Origin: Streptomyces sp. NBC_01381
GTDB taxonomy: Bacteria; Actinomycetota; Actinomycetes; Streptomycetales; Streptomycetaceae
Assembly (NCBI RefSeq): GCF_026340305.1
Contig: NZ_JAPEPI010000002.1
Location: 620,001 to 684,000 of the forward strand
Direction: 5' to 3'
DNA length: 64,000 nucleotides
The position numbers were made by a program, and so were the translations under genes. Positions 42,230-50,629 of the stretch are shown in pieces (position 1 is the stretch's first letter; each line of letters starts with the position of its first letter). A model generated the notes under the pieces. That model ran no database searches. It worked only from the letters and a program-made list of their open reading frames with translations, and was not told where the DNA came from.

Positions 42230-42478
42230 TCAGCCGCGGTGGTCGCCACCGTGCAGGAACGCGTCCCCGTGCGTCGCGATGTGGGACTCCAGCGCCTGCA
42301 AGGCCTGCTGAGTGTCCTGCGCGGAGCCGGACCCGCGCTGCTGCGCGTAGTACGCCGCGCCCAGCTTCTTCAGGAGATCGCCGCCCGCGCGCTGCGCCTG
42401 GACCTCGTCGATCTTCTGCTTGCCCTGAGTGAGTCCCCGCTGTGCCTGTTCCTTGGCGCGATCCAGGAAGCCTGCCAT
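42230..42478 (-). CDS. Small conserved hypothetical protein
   Basis: An 82-aa hydrophilic protein (MAGFLDRAKEQAQRG...) predicted mostly helical, with no Cys or transmembrane segment. Such short helical proteins are common in actinobacteria; no function is known. It lies between the amidase and the encapsulin gene, with the same orientation as the amidase and divergent from the shell gene across 246 bp. That divergent gap holds only a gene-promoter-like region with GATGCGG repeated around 42507 and 42524. Confidence 0.7.
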   Translation of the reverse strand: MAGFLDRAKEQAQRGLTQGKQKIDEVQAQRAGGDLLKKLGAAYYAQQRGSGSAQDTQQALQALESHIATHGDAFLHGGDHRG

Positions 42479-42724
42479 TGCCGTCTCCTGCCGATTGAGT
42501 CGATCGATGCGGATGTCGATTCGATGCGGGTGGTGTCTGCAGTGGTCTCTGTTTTGTCACTCGTTCAACGGGTGCCGGGATCTTGGAGTTCCCCGGACAT
42601 CCCATACGCGGGGGTTGCCCCGTCCCCCGTGATCCATTCCCGCTCGTTTGTGTAATGGCGCGGGCACTCACCGTGCTGAAAGTGTTGGCGGCGCAGATCA
42701 GCGCTTGATCGGGAGGGCATTGCA

Positions 42725-44131
42725 ATGTCGGTAGGCGAAGAGGTCCGTGCGGAGCAGGCCAAGCCGCAGCAGAGTCTGGGTACTTCGGCCGCACGGAATC
42801 TGGCCACCACCACCAAGTCCGCACCGCAGATGCAGGAGATCAGCTCCCGCTGGCTGCTCCGGACGTTGCCATGGGTGCAGGTGCAGGGCGGCACGTATCG
42901 AGTGAACCGGAGGCTGAGCTACTCGGTCGGCGACGGCCGGGTGACGTTCGTGAAGACGGGGGACCGGGTCCAGGTCATCCCGGCGGAGCTGGGCGAGCTG
43001 CCGGTCCTGCGGGATTACGAGAACCTCGAAGTGCTCGGCGAACTCGCCCAGCGCTGTCAGCAGCGCGAGTTCGCCGCCGGCGAGGTCATCGCCTCCTTCG
43101 GCAGCCAGGCCGACGAGGCGTTCCTGCTCGCACACGGCAGGGTCGAGAAGATCGGCACCGGACCCTACGGCGACGACACCGTCCTCGGGACGCTCGCCGA
43201 CGGTTCGTACTTCGGAGACCAGTCGCTGCTCGACCCGGAGGCCATCTGGGAGTACACGATCCGCGCGGTGACCGCGTGCACCGTGCTCACGCTGCCCCGC
43301 CAGGACCTCGACCAGGTCGCGGAGCGCGCGGACACGCTGCGCGATCATCTCCAGCGGCTGCGGTCCGTCCCGGCCCAGCGGACGAACACGTTCGGCGAGG
43401 CGCCCATCGACCTCTCCGCCGGACACGTCGGCGAGGCCGTGCTGCCGGGCACCTACGTCGACTACGAAGCGGCGCCGCGCGAGTACGAACTGAGCGTCGC
43501 CCAGACCGTGCTGCGCGTCCACGCGCGCGTGGCCGACCTCTACAACCAGCCGATGAACCAGACCGAGCAGCAGTTGCGGCTCACGGTCGAGGCGCTCAAG
43601 GAGCGCCAGGAGCACGAGCTGATCAACAACCGCGAGTTCGGCCTGCTCCACAACTGCGAGTACGAGCAGCGGCTGCAGCCGCACGACGGCGTGCCGAGCC
43701 CGGACGACATGGACGAACTGCTCAGCCGCAGGCGGGGTTCGAAGCTCTTCCTCGCCCACCCGCGCGCGATCGCCGCGTTCGGGCGCGAACTCAACAAGCG
43801 CGGGCTCGTGCCGGAGACCATCGACATGGGAGGCAGCCGCATTCCGACCTGGCGCGGGGTGCCGATCTTCCCGTGCAACAAGATCCCGGTCAGCGAGGCC
43901 CGCACCACCTCCATCATCTGTACGCGTACGGGAGAGGAGGAGCAGGGCGTCATCGGCCTCCACCAGGCGGGCATCCCGGACGAGATCGAGCCGAGCCTGT
44001 CGGTGCGCTTCATGGGCATCAGCGAGCAGGCGATCATCTCGTACCTGGTGTCGACGTACTACTCGGCGGCGGTCCTGGTGCCGGACGCGCTCGGCGTGCT
44101 GGAGGACGTCGAGATCGGCCGCTGGTCGTGA
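42725..44131 (+). CDS. Family 2B encapsulin shell protein with CBD insertion
   Basis: A 468-aa HK97-fold shell protein that should assemble into a protein nanocompartment. The N-arm (residues ~1-65) contains LPWVQVQGGTYRVNRR, typical of family 2 encapsulins. An internal cyclic-nucleotide-binding-like domain spans ~100-212 (FAAGEVIASFGSQADEAFLL...FGDQSLLD), defining family 2B. The C-terminal half is the shell core (LYNQPMNQTEQQLRLT, GLLHN, FLAHPRAIAAFGRELNKRG, YYSAAVLVPDALG). In the CBD's phosphate cassette the usual Glu is Asp (FGD) and the usual Arg is missing. ATG 42725 has GGGAGGG upstream. Cargo gene follows. Confidence 0.93.
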   Translation: MSVGEEVRAEQAKPQQSLGTSAARNLATTTKSAPQMQEISSRWLLRTLPWVQVQGGTYRVNRRLSYSVGDGRVTFVKTGDRVQVIPAELGELPVLRDYENLEVLGELAQRCQQREFAAGEVIASFGSQADEAFLLAHGRVEKIGTGPYGDDTVLGTLADGSYFGDQSLLDPEAIWEYTIRAVTACTVLTLPRQDLDQVAERADTLRDHLQRLRSVPAQRTNTFGEAPIDLSAGHVGEAVLPGTYVDYEAAPREYELSVAQTVLRVHARVADLYNQPMNQTEQQLRLTVEALKERQEHELINNREFGLLHNCEYEQRLQPHDGVPSPDDMDELLSRRRGSKLFLAHPRAIAAFGRELNKRGLVPETIDMGGSRIPTWRGVPIFPCNKIPVSEARTTSIICTRTGEEEQGVIGLHQAGIPDEIEPSLSVRFMGISEQAIISYLVSTYYSAAVLVPDALGVLEDVEIGRWS

Positions 44132-44227
44132 GCCCGTGTCTGTGGTCGCGCGGACGGGTACACCCACTCCGTACGCGCCCACAGGCCCAGGAAACGCCAC
44201 CGTCCGCCTCCTTTCCGGGGTGAGTCC

Positions 44228-45319
44228 ATGACGGACACGACGACGGACGTGACGGAGATGGCGCAGGGCACGGCCGATGCGTACGGGGGCCAGGAAGGGT
44301 ACGAGGGCCACGAAGCGGCGGAGGTCCTGGCGTCGGCGCGGCTCTGCGTCGACCCGGAGTTGCGCCGGGCCATCGACTCGCTGCCCGGGTCGATGCGCCG
44401 TGTCGCGCTCTACCACTTCGGCTGGGAGCACGCGGACGGCACACCGGCCGCGGGGCACGCGGGCAAGGCCATCAGGCCGGCGCTCGTGCTCGCCGCGGTG
44501 CGGGCGCTCGGCGGGGAGCCCGCGATGGCCGTCCGGGCCGCCGCGGCCGTGGAGTTGACCCACAACTTCACGCTGCTGCACGACGACGTCATGGACCACG
44601 ACACCACCCGCAGGCACCGGCCCACCGCCTGGACCGTGTTCGGCGAAGCCGACGCGATCCTCGCCGGTGACGCCATGCAGGCGCTGGCGCAGCGGCTGCT
44701 CGCCGAGGACCCGCACCCCGCGGCCTCGGCGGCGGCCGCCCGCCTCGCCTCCTGCGTGGTGGAGCTCTGCGCGGGCCAGCACGCGGACTGCGCCCTCGAG
44801 CGCCGGGGCCCCGACGAGGTCACGCTCGACGAGTGCCTCGCCATGGCCGAGGCCAAGACGGGGGCGCTGCTCGGGTGCGCCTGTGCGCTGGGGGCGTTGT
44901 ACGCGGGTGCGGGGCGCGCCGAGGTGGACGCGCTCGACGGGTTCGGCCGCCAGGCCGGTCTCGCCTTCCAACTCATCGACGACGTGATCGGCATCTGGGG
45001 CGACCCGGGCCGCACCGGCAAGCCGGCCGGAGCGGACCTCGCCGCCCGTAAGAAGTCCCTGCCGGTGGTCGCCGCGCTGGCCTCCGGCGCCCCGGCCGCC
45101 GCCGAGCTCGCCGAGCTGTACCTACGGCAGCCCCGCGACGGCGACCCGGACCGCATGGCCCGCGCCGTCGAAGCGGCGGGCGGCAGGGACTGGGCGCTGC
45201 TGCACGCGGCGGACCGGATGTCCCGCGCGATCAACCAGCTCGCCGGCGCGGTGCCGGTCCCGGAGGCGGCGGGCGGCCTGCTGGCCCTCGCGGAGTTCGT
45301 GACCCGGCGTACGCATTGA
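44228..45319 (+). CDS. Polyprenyl diphosphate synthase, likely encapsulin cargo
   Basis: A 363-aa class I trans-prenyltransferase (IspA/GGPS-like). First Asp-rich motif DDVMDHD at 119-125, KAIRP at 80-84, second motif DDVIGIWGD at 251-259. It condenses IPP with allylic diphosphates; chain length cannot be set from the sequence alone. The first ~40 residues (TDTTTDVTEMAQGTADAYGG...) are low-complexity, Gly/Asp/Thr-rich and absent in housekeeping homologues, matching the disordered cargo-loading domains of family 2 encapsulin cargo. It lies 96 bp downstream of the shell gene on the same strand. Confidence 0.9.
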   Translation: MTDTTTDVTEMAQGTADAYGGQEGYEGHEAAEVLASARLCVDPELRRAIDSLPGSMRRVALYHFGWEHADGTPAAGHAGKAIRPALVLAAVRALGGEPAMAVRAAAAVELTHNFTLLHDDVMDHDTTRRHRPTAWTVFGEADAILAGDAMQALAQRLLAEDPHPAASAAAARLASCVVELCAGQHADCALERRGPDEVTLDECLAMAEAKTGALLGCACALGALYAGAGRAEVDALDGFGRQAGLAFQLIDDVIGIWGDPGRTGKPAGADLAARKKSLPVVAALASGAPAAAELAELYLRQPRDGDPDRMARAVEAAGGRDWALLHAADRMSRAINQLAGAVPVPEAAGGLLALAEFVTRRTH

Positions 45320-45341
45320 CGGCGTACGCGGGGACAGCAGC

Positions 45342-45429
45342 GCGAGCAAGGAACGTCGCGAGCAACGAACGTACCGAGAAGGAACATACCGAGAAGGTAC
45401 GTACCGAGAAGGAACGTACCGAGAGGGGA
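45342..45429. repeat. Tandem 15-bp repeats downstream of the cargo gene
   Basis: Six consecutive 15-bp units, later ones ACCGAGAAGGAACGT-like (45373-45387, 45388-45402, 45403-45417), earlier ones GCGAGCAAGGAACGT-like (45342-45356, 45358-45372), last truncated (45418-45429). Being a multiple of three, the array stays open and would encode RTEKE pentapeptides, but I see no supported gene in 45320-45625; otherwise that stretch is empty. Confidence 0.85.
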
Positions 45430-45625
45430 TCCACGAGGCACGCGAGGCTTATGCGACGAGCGAGCAAGCCGGGCCCCGCACTCCGCCGATATCCGGACAG
45501 GGTGCGGGGCCCGGCCATGCGCGGGGGCACGATCACTTAGGCTGCAACCGGTGGCGCGGGACACGCAGTTGAGCGTGGCAGGGCAGGCGTGGCCGATGTG
45601 CACTCGAGGGGTTAAGGGGCGGGCC

Positions 45626-46261
45626 GTGGGAGTAGCGATCCGGAGAGCCGACGAGGGCGACAGGGCGGATGTGGTCCGGTTGCTCGACGCGGCGTTCCAG
45701 GACGATCCGGTGAGCGGCTGGGTCTTTCCCGACCAGGAGCACCGCCGCGAGAGGCACGGCGCCCTGATGGCCGCCTTCCTCGACATCGCGCTCAGCGAGG
45801 GGTACGTCGACATCACGGAGGACGGCGCGGCGGTCGCCCTGTGGTGGTCCGTCCCCGCGGGCACCCACGAGGAAGGCACGGACGGCGAGGACGGTCCCGC
45901 GCAGCTGCGCGCCGCCGTCGACCCGGCGAACACGCGGATCGAGGTGATCGGTCGGCTGACCAGCGACGCGCACCCATCCGACCGGGCCCACCAGTACCTG
46001 CACATGATCGGCGTGAGCCCCGAGCGGCAGGGCGAAGGGCTTGGCTCCGCGCTGATCGACGCCGTGCTCGACCGGTGCGACCGCGAAGGGCTGCACGCCT
46101 ATCTGGAGGCGAGCAGCAGCCGCAGCCGTGCGCTGTACACGCGGTTGGGATTCGCTTTCACCGGGAACGCCATCGATCTGCCGGACGGTCCACAGCTGTG
46201 GCCGATGTGGCGAGAACCGCAGTCGCCCGATTCGGGCCGCGACAGCCGACGATTCGCATAA
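45626..46261 (+). CDS. GNAT-family N-acetyltransferase
   Basis: A 211-aa acetyltransferase-fold protein. The acetyl-CoA loop is HMIGVSPERQGEGLGSALID (R/QxxGxG/A type, QGEGLG), preceded by typical GNAT strands and followed by the LEASSSRSRALYTRLGF motif A/B segment. Substrate unknown. GTG 45626 has AAGGGGCGGG six bases upstream; upstream ATG 45596 and 45551 would add an unlikely N-terminus. It is separated from the encapsulin cargo by a 306-bp repeat-containing gap, so probably not part of that operon. Confidence 0.85.
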   Translation: MGVAIRRADEGDRADVVRLLDAAFQDDPVSGWVFPDQEHRRERHGALMAAFLDIALSEGYVDITEDGAAVALWWSVPAGTHEEGTDGEDGPAQLRAAVDPANTRIEVIGRLTSDAHPSDRAHQYLHMIGVSPERQGEGLGSALIDAVLDRCDREGLHAYLEASSSRSRALYTRLGFAFTGNAIDLPDGPQLWPMWREPQSPDSGRDSRRFA

Positions 46262-46315
46262 AGTCGCTACATTGCGGCTGTGTTGTCCGCAGGCGCGACG
46301 AAGGGTGTGAATCTC

Positions 46316-47233
46316 ATGTCCTGCGAACTGCTTCACGACATGCTCGTCGGCACATCCCGCGAGACGACGGGAACCGCGTCCCACAACACTTCAAGTTCCG
46401 CATCCCGCGCACTACTTGTTGCGGAGGCCTTCGTGGAAGTGGCTGACTCCCTGGTCGATGAATTCGACCTGGCCGAGTTTCTGCACAACCTCGCTGTGCG
46501 CTGCGTGGAACTCCTTGGCGCGGCGGCCGCCGGCGTGATGCTGGCCGATCCCGATGGCCGGCTGCGGCTCGGCGCGGCGTCCAGCGGGCAGCCCTGGGTG
46601 CTCGAACTGTTCTCCCTGCAGGAGGCCCAGGGGCCGAGCCCGGACTGCTGCCGGTCGGGCGCGGCGCACACGAACATCGCCCTCGGCGGCCGGGAGGCGG
46701 CTGCCGTCTGGCCGGAGTTCGCCCAGAACGCGCGGGCGGCCGGGTTCTCGACGGCGCATGTGCTGCCCCTGCGGCTGCGGGGCGAGATGCTCGGCGCGCT
46801 GAACCTCTTCCACGCGCGCGGCGATGTGCTGGGCCCCGACGAGGTGGCGCTCGCACAGGCCCTCGCGGATGTCGCCACGATCGCCATCGTGCAGCGGCGT
46901 TCCCTGCAGCAGATGGAGGCGGAGCGCGGCCAGTTGCAGGCGGCGCTCAGCAGCCGGGTCATCATCGAACAGGCGAAAGGCGTGCTCGCCGAGCGCTGGC
47001 AGTGCACGGTCGACGAGGCGTTCACAGCGCTGCGGGGGCATGCGCGGGCGAATCGGCTGCGGCTTTCGGAGCTGGCGAGCCAAGTGGTGAACGGGGAATT
47101 CGACACGGACGGAATCCGCCCGGGCCGGCCCCGAAAGACCGGACCCGAAAGGACGCCAGGAATGACGCCCGGCATGACACCGGGAATGACGCCGGGCACG
47201 ACGCCGGGAATCAGGACTGACCGAAGCCGCTGA
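46316..47233 (+). CDS. GAF- and ANTAR-domain RNA-binding regulator
   Basis: A 305-aa protein: GAF sensory domain at about residues 45-185 and a C-terminal ANTAR domain (~200-260; VIIEQAKGVLAERWQCTVDEAFTALRGHAR), which binds RNA hairpins to cause antitermination, usually with a HisKA_2 kinase. There is no receiver domain, so the GAF domain may sense directly or be contacted by an unlinked kinase. The C-terminus ends in PGMT tetrapeptide repeats (about residues 281-298) encoded by 12-bp tandem units (about 47155-47212). ATG 46316 with GAAGGG upstream; a GTG at 46280 is possible. Confidence 0.88.
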   Translation: MSCELLHDMLVGTSRETTGTASHNTSSSASRALLVAEAFVEVADSLVDEFDLAEFLHNLAVRCVELLGAAAAGVMLADPDGRLRLGAASSGQPWVLELFSLQEAQGPSPDCCRSGAAHTNIALGGREAAAVWPEFAQNARAAGFSTAHVLPLRLRGEMLGALNLFHARGDVLGPDEVALAQALADVATIAIVQRRSLQQMEAERGQLQAALSSRVIIEQAKGVLAERWQCTVDEAFTALRGHARANRLRLSELASQVVNGEFDTDGIRPGRPRKTGPERTPGMTPGMTPGMTPGTTPGIRTDRSR

Positions 47234-47277
47234 CCGCTGGACTATCCGCCCCGCGCACACCGCCATATCCTGGACGT

Positions 47278-47535
47278 ATGGGCAACGATGGGAGCCGCTC
47301 CCGCGCCCGCCCGCAGGACGAGCCGGTGTGCCAGGCCTGCGGACGGCCCGTTGGTACGGCCATCAAGCGGCGGAAGGTGCTCGGGGTGTTCGTCCCCGTG
47401 TGGGGCCCCGGCCCGTGCCACAACCCGCAGTGCGAGGCGTGCGTCGACGAAGTCGCCGAACCCGCGCAGCCGCCGCAGGAGCAGTCGCAGCCGCCGCCCG
47501 CCGACGCCGCGCCTTCGCGGTCCGACGAGACCTAG
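47278..47535 (+). CDS. Small zinc-ribbon-like protein, unknown function
   Basis: An 85-aa protein with CQACGRPVG and CHNPQCEAC clusters, i.e. two Cys pairs that could bind zinc, and a Pro/Gln-rich C-terminal tail. ATG 47278 lies six bases after a TATCCT -10-like element, so leaderless translation is possible. I do not recognise the family beyond conserved Streptomyces hypothetical proteins. Confidence 0.65.
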   Translation: MGNDGSRSRARPQDEPVCQACGRPVGTAIKRRKVLGVFVPVWGPGPCHNPQCEACVDEVAEPAQPPQEQSQPPPADAAPSRSDET

Positions 47536-47675
47536 GCGACGCCACGGCTGACACGTACGGCAGGTCATGAGGGCCGAGCCGCACGGACCGAGAGACACAG
47601 AAGAAGTCGGCGTGCTTCCGCGCTGCCCCGGTTAAGTTCGTCGAGTCAGTGTGTCGCCTGGGGAGGGACGGATGG

Positions 47676-48602
47676 ATGAGGCTGCGGGGCTTGACCGGCT
47701 GCGCTGTTGCGGGGCTGGTGGCGGTGGGGATCGCGGGGTGCGGATCCGATTCCTCCGGCGCGGGCGCGGGGGAGACACCCGGTGTGCCGACGGTGAAGAG
47801 TGAGCGGGATCTGCCCGAACTGCCGCTGGAACACTATGAGTTCAGTGATCGGGACAACGAGCGGCACACGGAGGCGCAGGCCCGTCTGACGCAGCAGTGC
47901 ATGCGGGACCTCGGCTTCGACGACTTCCCGCTGTATCCGGAAGAGCCGAGCGGCAGGCAGTCGGTGACGCTGACCGCCGTGGCGGTCACCTCGTACCCGT
48001 ACGGGCCGCTCGATCTCGACGCCGCCCGCCGCTGGGGCTACGGCTACGACCCGAAGAAGTCCGGAGCCGCCGACGGACGGACCAAGGGCCGCGCCATGAC
48101 GGACAAGGAGTACGAAGCGCTGTACGGGCTTCGCCGCAAGCCCTCCGGGAGCGGTGGCTGCGCCGGTGCGGGCGGCGAGCGCCTCATGGCGGGCGTGCCC
48201 GACGAGGCGCGCATGTGGACGTACACATCAGAGCGGAGCCGGCGCCTGGACAAGGTGGTTGCCAAGGACGAGCGGGTGCGCGATGCGCTCGGCGCGTGGT
48301 CGCGGTGCATGGCCGACAAGGGCGTCAAGCGGTACAAGACCCCGGGCGACGCCTTCGGCGACAAGGCCTGGGGCCGCAAGGGCCGCAGCGACGGCAACAC
48401 CACGCGTACGCGACGGGAGTTGGCGACGGCGGTGGCCGACGTCGAGTGCAAGCGGGAGCAGAACACGGCCGGTGTGTGGTGGGTCGTGCGCGAGGAGAAG
48501 CAGAGCGCCGACGTGGCCGGTCACAAGGACGCGTACGAGGCGGTCCGCGCGGACCAGCAGCGGGTGCGGGCCAACGTGCGACGGATCCTCGGTGAGAAGT
48601 GA
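47676..48602 (+). CDS. Secreted lipoprotein, unknown function
   Basis: A 308-aa exported lipoprotein: Lys-free but basic N-region (MRLRGLTG), hydrophobic core and lipobox VGIAGC with Cys at about residue 22, then a Ser/Gly linker. The mature part has four further Cys residues (LTQQCMRDLGF, SGGCAGAGG, WSRCMADKG, DVECKREQN), suggesting two disulfides. The same Cys pattern appears in other Streptomyces lipoproteins, none characterised. ATG 47676 has GGGAGGG nine bases upstream. Confidence 0.82.
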   Translation: MRLRGLTGCAVAGLVAVGIAGCGSDSSGAGAGETPGVPTVKSERDLPELPLEHYEFSDRDNERHTEAQARLTQQCMRDLGFDDFPLYPEEPSGRQSVTLTAVAVTSYPYGPLDLDAARRWGYGYDPKKSGAADGRTKGRAMTDKEYEALYGLRRKPSGSGGCAGAGGERLMAGVPDEARMWTYTSERSRRLDKVVAKDERVRDALGAWSRCMADKGVKRYKTPGDAFGDKAWGRKGRSDGNTTRTRRELATAVADVECKREQNTAGVWWVVREEKQSADVAGHKDAYEAVRADQQRVRANVRRILGEK

Positions 48603-48674
48603 TCCCGGTGCGGATTGATCCTCGGTGAGCAGTAATCCGCGGCACGACGTGGCGGACAGCTGCATCATGGGTTC

Positions 48675-49199
48675 ATGGACATGACCGAGCTTGACGACCT
48701 GCCGTCCGCCGTCGACGCGGAACGGCTCCTCGCCCTCGCCGACGGCCATCACCCCCGCACCGCACGGGCGTTGGGCGTCCGCGAGGCCGGCGGGCACCTC
48801 GTGAAGGTGTACGCCGTCGAGGCGCCGGGGCGGAAGGTGACCGGGCCGGACGAGACGGCGGCGCTGCGGATCGCCGGTGCGCATCTCGGCCTCGGCGGGG
48901 CCCGCGGATCGGTCGGGCTCGCCGTACTGATCGTGCACTTGGGCGGTGACGGCGACTACGTCCTCGTACAGAGCTGGATCGAGGGATACATGGCGGACCT
49001 CGCGGTCTTCGTCGGGCCCGCGGGCGAGCCGGACCAACTCCGGCCGGGGCGAGCCGGGTTGGCGCCCTGCGTGTGGGAGGCTGCCGTGCTCACGCATGAG
49101 CGCGACGCGTACGTCCGATGCGTGCTCGACGGCGGCGGGAGCCTTCCAGAGCGGCTCACCGCCTGGGGCAAGGACGTCATCGAGGGGGACCTGCGATGA
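48675..49199 (+). CDS. Hypothetical cytoplasmic protein
   Basis: A 174-aa soluble protein without signal, membrane segment or recognised motif; it looks like a single alpha/beta domain (strands such as GSVGLAVLIVHLGG and YVLVQSWIEGYMADLAVFVG). The stop overlaps the ATG of the following GNAT gene (ATGA), so the two are cotranslated and may act together. Start may also be the ATG two codons later (48681); no clear SD is seen. Confidence 0.65.
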   Translation: MDMTELDDLPSAVDAERLLALADGHHPRTARALGVREAGGHLVKVYAVEAPGRKVTGPDETAALRIAGAHLGLGGARGSVGLAVLIVHLGGDGDYVLVQSWIEGYMADLAVFVGPAGEPDQLRPGRAGLAPCVWEAAVLTHERDAYVRCVLDGGGSLPERLTAWGKDVIEGDLR

Positions 49200-49729
49200 C
49201 GGACGTGACGACGGACGTGACGACGGGCGCGGCGACGGACGCGATGACGGACGGCACGCCCCGCGTGCGCCACGCTCGCCCCGCCGACCTCCCCCGCATC
49301 GCCGAACTCGCCGCCGAGCACGCCGTGTACGAGAAGGCCCCGCCGCTCGCCCCGGGCCTTGCCGGGCGTCTGGACGCGCTGCTCTTCGGGACGCCCGCGC
49401 CGCGGCTGCGCTGCCTTGTGGCCGAGCTGCCGGGCGGCGATGTCGTCGGCTATGCCACCTGCGCGCCGGAGATCTCCACCTGGGACGGGGCCGAGTACCT
49501 CCACATGGACTGCCTCTTCCTGCGCGACGGCCACCGCGGCCTCGGCCTCGGCGCGCTGCTGACGGACGCGGTGAGCGCCGAGGCCCGTGCCCTCGGGCTC
49601 ACCGAGGTCCAATGGCAGACTCCCGTGTGGAACGAGGGTGCGATCCGCTTCTACGACCGGCTCGGCGCGGCCGCTGCCGAGAAGCGCCGCTACACCCTCT
49701 CCGTGACGGATCGCGACGGGGGAATGTGA
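49196..49729 (+). CDS. GNAT-family N-acetyltransferase
   Basis: A 177-aa GNAT protein: RHARPADLPRIAELAAEHAVYEKAPP start, HMDCLFLRDGHRGLGLGALLTDA (acetyl-CoA pyrophosphate loop RGLGLG) and a C-terminal WNEGAIRFYDRLGA signature, as in diamine acetyltransferase-like families. Substrate is unknown. Translationally coupled to the preceding gene. The first codons repeat GACGTGACG, encoding a Thr/Asp-rich N-terminus. Confidence 0.85.
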   Translation: MTDVTTDVTTGAATDAMTDGTPRVRHARPADLPRIAELAAEHAVYEKAPPLAPGLAGRLDALLFGTPAPRLRCLVAELPGGDVVGYATCAPEISTWDGAEYLHMDCLFLRDGHRGLGLGALLTDAVSAEARALGLTEVQWQTPVWNEGAIRFYDRLGAAAAEKRRYTLSVTDRDGGM

Positions 49730-49732
49730 CGG

Positions 49733-50629
49733 ATGGACCAGAACGAAGCTCTGGCGGCCCGCTTCGAGGAGCACCGGCCGCATCTGAAAGCCGTCGCCTA
49801 CCGCATGCTCGGCTCGCTCAGCGAGTCGGAGGACGCCGTCCAGGAGTCCTGGATCCGACTCAGCCGCTCGGAAGCCGGGGAGATCGAGAACCTCGGGGGC
49901 TGGCTGACGACCGTCGTCGGCCGGATCTGCCTCGACATGCTGCGTACGCGACAGTCGCGGCGCGAGGAGTCGCTTGCGCTCTCCCAGGACACCCACGTGC
50001 CCGACCCGGTGGTCAGCTGGGGCGAGGTCGTCGATCCCGAGCAGGAGGTGCTGCTCGCCGATTCGGTCGGCCTCGCCCTGCTCGTCGTACTCGAGACGCT
50101 CGCCCCCGCCGAGCGCCTCGCCTTCGTGCTGCACGACATGTTCGCCGTGCCCTTCGACGAGATCGCCCCCATCGTCGAGCGCACCCCGGCCGCGACCCGG
50201 CAGCTGGCCAGCCGCGCCCGCCGCCGGGTCCAGGGCTCCGCTCCCACGCCCGACAACGACCCCGTGCGGCAGCGCGAGGTCGTCGGCGCCTTCCTCGCGG
50301 CCGCGCGGGGCGGCGACTTCGACGCGCTGCTCGAACTGCTCGACCCGGACGTCGTGCTGCGCGCCGACACCGGCGAACTGGCCTCCGGGCTCTCGAAGCT
50401 GGTGCGCGGCGCCACGGTGGTCGCCGGGCAGGCCTCGATGTTCTCGAAGGGGGCGCCGCCGACCGCGTTCGCGCTCATCAACGGCAGGGTCGGCGTGGTC
50501 GGCGTGCCGGACGGCGAGGTCGTCTCCGTCATGGAGTTCACCATCACGGACGGGAAGATCGTCGAGCTCAACATCCTCGTCGACCCCGACCGCGTACGGG
50601 CCCTCGGCCTGCCGAAGTTCACCGCCTGA
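49733..50629 (+). CDS. ECF sigma factor with SnoaL-like C-terminal domain
   Basis: A 298-aa ECF sigma factor of the SigJ/ECF41-like type: region 2 (YRMLGSLSESEDAVQESWIRL), region 4 (LAPAERLAFVLHDMFAVPFDEIAPIVERTPAATRQLASRARRR), then a ~110-residue SnoaL-fold domain (AFLAAARGGDFDALLELLDPDVVLRADTG) known to regulate sigma activity. No conventional anti-sigma gene is adjacent. It begins 3 bp after the GNAT stop. Its 3' end overlaps the convergent ribosomal protection gene by 11 bp. Target genes unknown. Confidence 0.9.
   Translation: MDQNEALAARFEEHRPHLKAVAYRMLGSLSESEDAVQESWIRLSRSEAGEIENLGGWLTTVVGRICLDMLRTRQSRREESLALSQDTHVPDPVVSWGEVVDPEQEVLLADSVGLALLVVLETLAPAERLAFVLHDMFAVPFDEIAPIVERTPAATRQLASRARRRVQGSAPTPDNDPVRQREVVGAFLAAARGGDFDALLELLDPDVVLRADTGELASGLSKLVRGATVVAGQASMFSKGAPPTAFALINGRVGVVGVPDGEVVSVMEFTITDGKIVELNILVDPDRVRALGLPKFTA

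Noticed and set aside
45316..45540. Short frame containing the 15-bp repeats
   Set aside because: Open only because repeat length is a multiple of three; no SD and no recognised domain, so listed as a repeat.
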